Origin: an uncultured Bacteroidota bacterium
GTDB lineage: Bacteria > Bacteroidota > Bacteroidia > Flavobacteriales > Flavobacteriaceae
Assembly (NCBI GenBank): GCA_903837025.1
Contig: CAILTC010000487.1
Coordinates: 1 to 7,925, forward strand
Direction: 5' to 3'
DNA: 7,925 nucleotides
How positions within the stretch are numbered: position 1 is the stretch's first letter; each line of letters starts with the position of its first letter. Of this stretch, positions 6,599 to 7,925 are shown in pieces. The notes below the pieces were generated by a model. It saw only the letters and a program-made list of their open reading frames with translations, did not search any database and was not told where the DNA came from. The position numbers and the translations under genes were made by a program.

Positions 6599-7285
6599 TT
6601 ATTGTAGTCTTTCTAAAACATCGGTCAATTTTTCGAAAGCATTGAAGTTTTTGTGCTTCACTTCGTAGTCAATTCTCTCATGTGCCCAAGTGGTGTGAAA
6701 AGGAATATGCACAGCGTGTCCGCCAATGGCCAAAACGGGCAAAACATCCGATTTTAGAGAATTCCCAATCATGAAAAATTCCTCGGGTTGAATCTCTAAG
6801 CGTTTTATCAAATCCGAATAATCTTTTTCTTGTTTGTCTGCCATTACTTCAATATGGTGAAAATAATGTCCCAAACCCGAATCATGTAACTTTCTGCGTT
6901 GGTCTAATAAATCGCCTTTGGTGGCAACTACTAATTTATATTTTCCGTACAAAGCATTCAATGTTTCTTCGACACCATCTAATAAAACAATCGGTTTTTC
7001 GAGTAATTCTTTCCCGTAGTCAATGATTTTTTCAATGACTTCGACAGGAATAGTGTTGTTCGAAATCTTCATCGCCGCCTCAATCATCGAAAGAATATAG
7101 GCTTTGATTCCGTAACCGTAGATTTTTAAATTATCGATTTCGACCTTAAAAAGTTCTTGAGAAATTCCTTGATGCGATAAATAATCTTCCATCAAACCAC
7201 AGAACTTTTGTTCCGTTTCCTGAAAATAGGGTTCATTGATAAATAGGGTGTCATCAGCGTCGAAAGCAATTACTTTTAGGTTCAT
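6599..7285 (-). CDS. HAD-superfamily hydrolase (probable phosphatase)
   Basis: A 228-residue cytoplasmic HAD hydrolase that should remove phosphate from a small metabolite through an aspartyl-phosphate. Motif I is FDADDTLF (8-15), with D9 as nucleophile and D11 as acid/base. Motif II is VVATKGD (119-125, T122). The motif III lysine is probably K154, and motif IV is GNSLKSD (174-180) with D180 as magnesium ligand. Residues about 18-100 between motifs I and II are helical, as in a C1 cap, which fits small-molecule phosphatases such as phosphoglycolate phosphatase or YjjG-like nucleotidases. The substrate cannot be told. The gene starts 17 nt after the stop of the transposase gene with no promoter match in the gap, so it either relies on transcription through the transposase or on a promoter inside that gene. 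The frame is intact. Confidence 0.88.
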   Translation of the reverse strand: MNLKVIAFDADDTLFINEPYFQETEQKFCGLMEDYLSHQGISQELFKVEIDNLKIYGYGIKAYILSMIEAAMKISNNTIPVEVIEKIIDYGKELLEKPIVLLDGVEETLNALYGKYKLVVATKGDLLDQRRKLHDSGLGHYFHHIEVMADKQEKDYSDLIKRLEIQPEEFFMIGNSLKSDVLPVLAIGGHAVHIPFHTTWAHERIDYEVKHKNFNAFEKLTDVLERLQ

Positions 7286-7302
7286 ATTTTTTATATAATC
7301 TA

Positions 7303-7881
7303 TTAATTGTAAAATTTATCTTCTTTCCAATTCGCTACATTATTTTCAATATAACTTTGAATTTTTTCAAATGATTCGGAATCACGAATAATATGATCAT
7401 GAAAACGTTCTTGCCATTCAAAATCAGTGTGAATATAATGTGCATTTTTGGTAACCACCGATTTATAGGAACGTAAAATGGTGGAGACAGTTCCTGGTTT
7501 AGGGGATATTTTTGACATTTGTACCTTTTTTATTACGTTCTCGTTATAGACGTTGCATTGCAACGTCTCTACAACAATATCATCAACAATATATTTTTTG
7601 TCAATTATCAATATTCCGTGAACGTGATTCGGCATAATTTGATAATTTCCTAATTCAACAAACGGAAAATGTTTGGGAATTTCGCTCCAAAACTGAAGTG
7701 CCAATTTCCCAATTTCGTTCATTTGCATTTCATTTTGATGATTCACCGACACGATTTTACCAAAAAAATGTTCCCGGTGTCCTGTGCAAATTGTTATAAA
7801 ATAGGCACCATTTTTTCCATAATCCCAATTTTTCAAACGGCTTGAGGGGATACGGTATTTATTTTGGAATTTGCCATTCAT
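7303..7881 (-). CDS. REP-associated tyrosine transposase (RAYT, IS200-like Y1 family)
   Basis: A 192-residue single-domain HUH nuclease that would nick and rejoin single-stranded DNA at REP hairpins. The HUH motif is H86-V-H88 in YQIMPNHVHGI. The catalytic tyrosine is expected at Y177 in IQSYIENNVANW, by alignment with Y115 of E. coli TnpA-REP; WQERFHDHIIR (156-166) precedes it as in that family. The start is ATG at 7881 (MNGKFQNKYR). The frame stays open back to a TTG at 7917, but that lies inside an upstream palindrome and would add only repeat-encoded residues. A second copy of the palindrome is embedded in frame and encodes ETLQCNV at about 105-111, in the linker between the HUH motif and SYKSVVTK. 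All catalytic residues are present, so the protein may be active. No terminal inverted repeats or target duplication are seen, as expected for RAYTs, which are usually single-copy domesticated genes. Confidence 0.9.
   Translation of the reverse strand: MNGKFQNKYRIPSSRLKNWDYGKNGAYFITICTGHREHFFGKIVSVNHQNEMQMNEIGKLALQFWSEIPKHFPFVELGNYQIMPNHVHGILIIDKKYIVDDIVVETLQCNVYNENVIKKVQMSKISPKPGTVSTILRSYKSVVTKNAHYIHTDFEWQERFHDHIIRDSESFEKIQSYIENNVANWKEDKFYN
7544..7572 (-). repeat. REP-like palindrome inside the RAYT coding sequence
   Basis: Perfect 10-bp arms, AGACGTTGCA (7548-7557) and TGCAACGTCT (7559-7568), flank one central base. On the minus strand GTAG (7572-7569) leads the hairpin, the arrangement recognised by RAYTs of the E. 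coli type. The other outer arm is degraded to ATAAC. Its length and phase keep the reading frame, and it encodes ETLQCNV. Confidence 0.85.
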
Positions 7882-7897
7882 ATTATTTTCGTTTTGC

Positions 7898-7922
7898 GTA
7901 GAGACGTTGCATTGCAACGTCT
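7898..7922. repeat. REP-like palindrome just upstream of the RAYT gene
   Basis: The same palindrome as the copy inside the transposase: arms at 7902-7911 and 7913-7922, with an identical 21-bp core. GTAG here leads on the plus strand (7898-7901), so the preserved outer arm is on the opposite side from the internal copy. It ends 16 nt before the transposase ATG, so its hairpin would lie in or next to the mRNA leader. The window ends before the far outer arm is complete. Confidence 0.85.
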
Positions 7923-7925
7923 AAA

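Noticed and set aside
6581..6600. Small palindrome AGAATATTCT at the HAD stop codon as a terminator
   Set aside because: The stem is short and AT-only at its centre, outer bases do not pair and no T-tract follows.
7882..7917. TTG start of the RAYT inside the upstream palindrome
   Set aside because: It would only add repeat-encoded residues (MQCNVSTQNENN); the ATG at 7881 gives the usual N-terminus of the family.

Overview
The window looks like a chromosomal segment of a Bacteroidetes bacterium, most likely Flavobacterium or a close relative. Three things support this. The DNA is AT-rich. Protein starts are preceded by A/T-rich sequence rather than Shine-Dalgarno motifs. At least three genes have the TAnnTTTG -7 element typical of this phylum. 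The protein set also fits: OmpA with thrombospondin type-3 repeats, a GNAT-nitrilase fusion, and an M28 peptidase with many membrane segments. I recognise these families from memory; no search was run.

Left region (1-3829, minus strand). A three-gene unit reads leftward. A bifunctional GNAT/carbon-nitrogen hydrolase (2300-3829) overlaps a small zinc-ribbon protein (1956-2303) by ATGA, followed after 19 nt by a membrane-anchored M28 metallopeptidase (122-1936). The peptidase frame is interrupted by TGA at 122-124. The same frame stays open for the 40 further codons visible to the window edge and reads as ordinary protein, so the gene is probably a nonsense-interrupted pseudogene or a sequence error. 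The unit has a good promoter at 3847-3877, whose -33 element lies in a striking 10-bp-spaced TTACAA array (3871-3920).

Centre (3830-6430). A short single-stranded DNA-binding protein (4010-4342) is the only plus-strand gene and lacks the usual acidic tail. It converges on a chloramphenicol acetyltransferase-family gene (4410-5039, GTG start), with a hairpin between them. Upstream of the acetyltransferase is an OmpA-family outer membrane protein (5165-6430), ended by a clear 11-bp-stem terminator.

Right region (6599-7925). An HAD hydrolase (6599-7285) lies 17 nt downstream of a REP-associated tyrosine transposase (RAYT, 7303-7881). A palindrome with 10-bp arms occurs just upstream of the RAYT (7902-7922) and again inside its coding sequence (7548-7568). 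The internal copy keeps the reading frame and encodes part of the linker between the HUH and tyrosine motifs. This RAYT carrying its probable own REP target in frame is the most interesting structure here.

The loci look like independent housekeeping, envelope and accessory genes. I see no prophage, CRISPR array, tRNA or rRNA.
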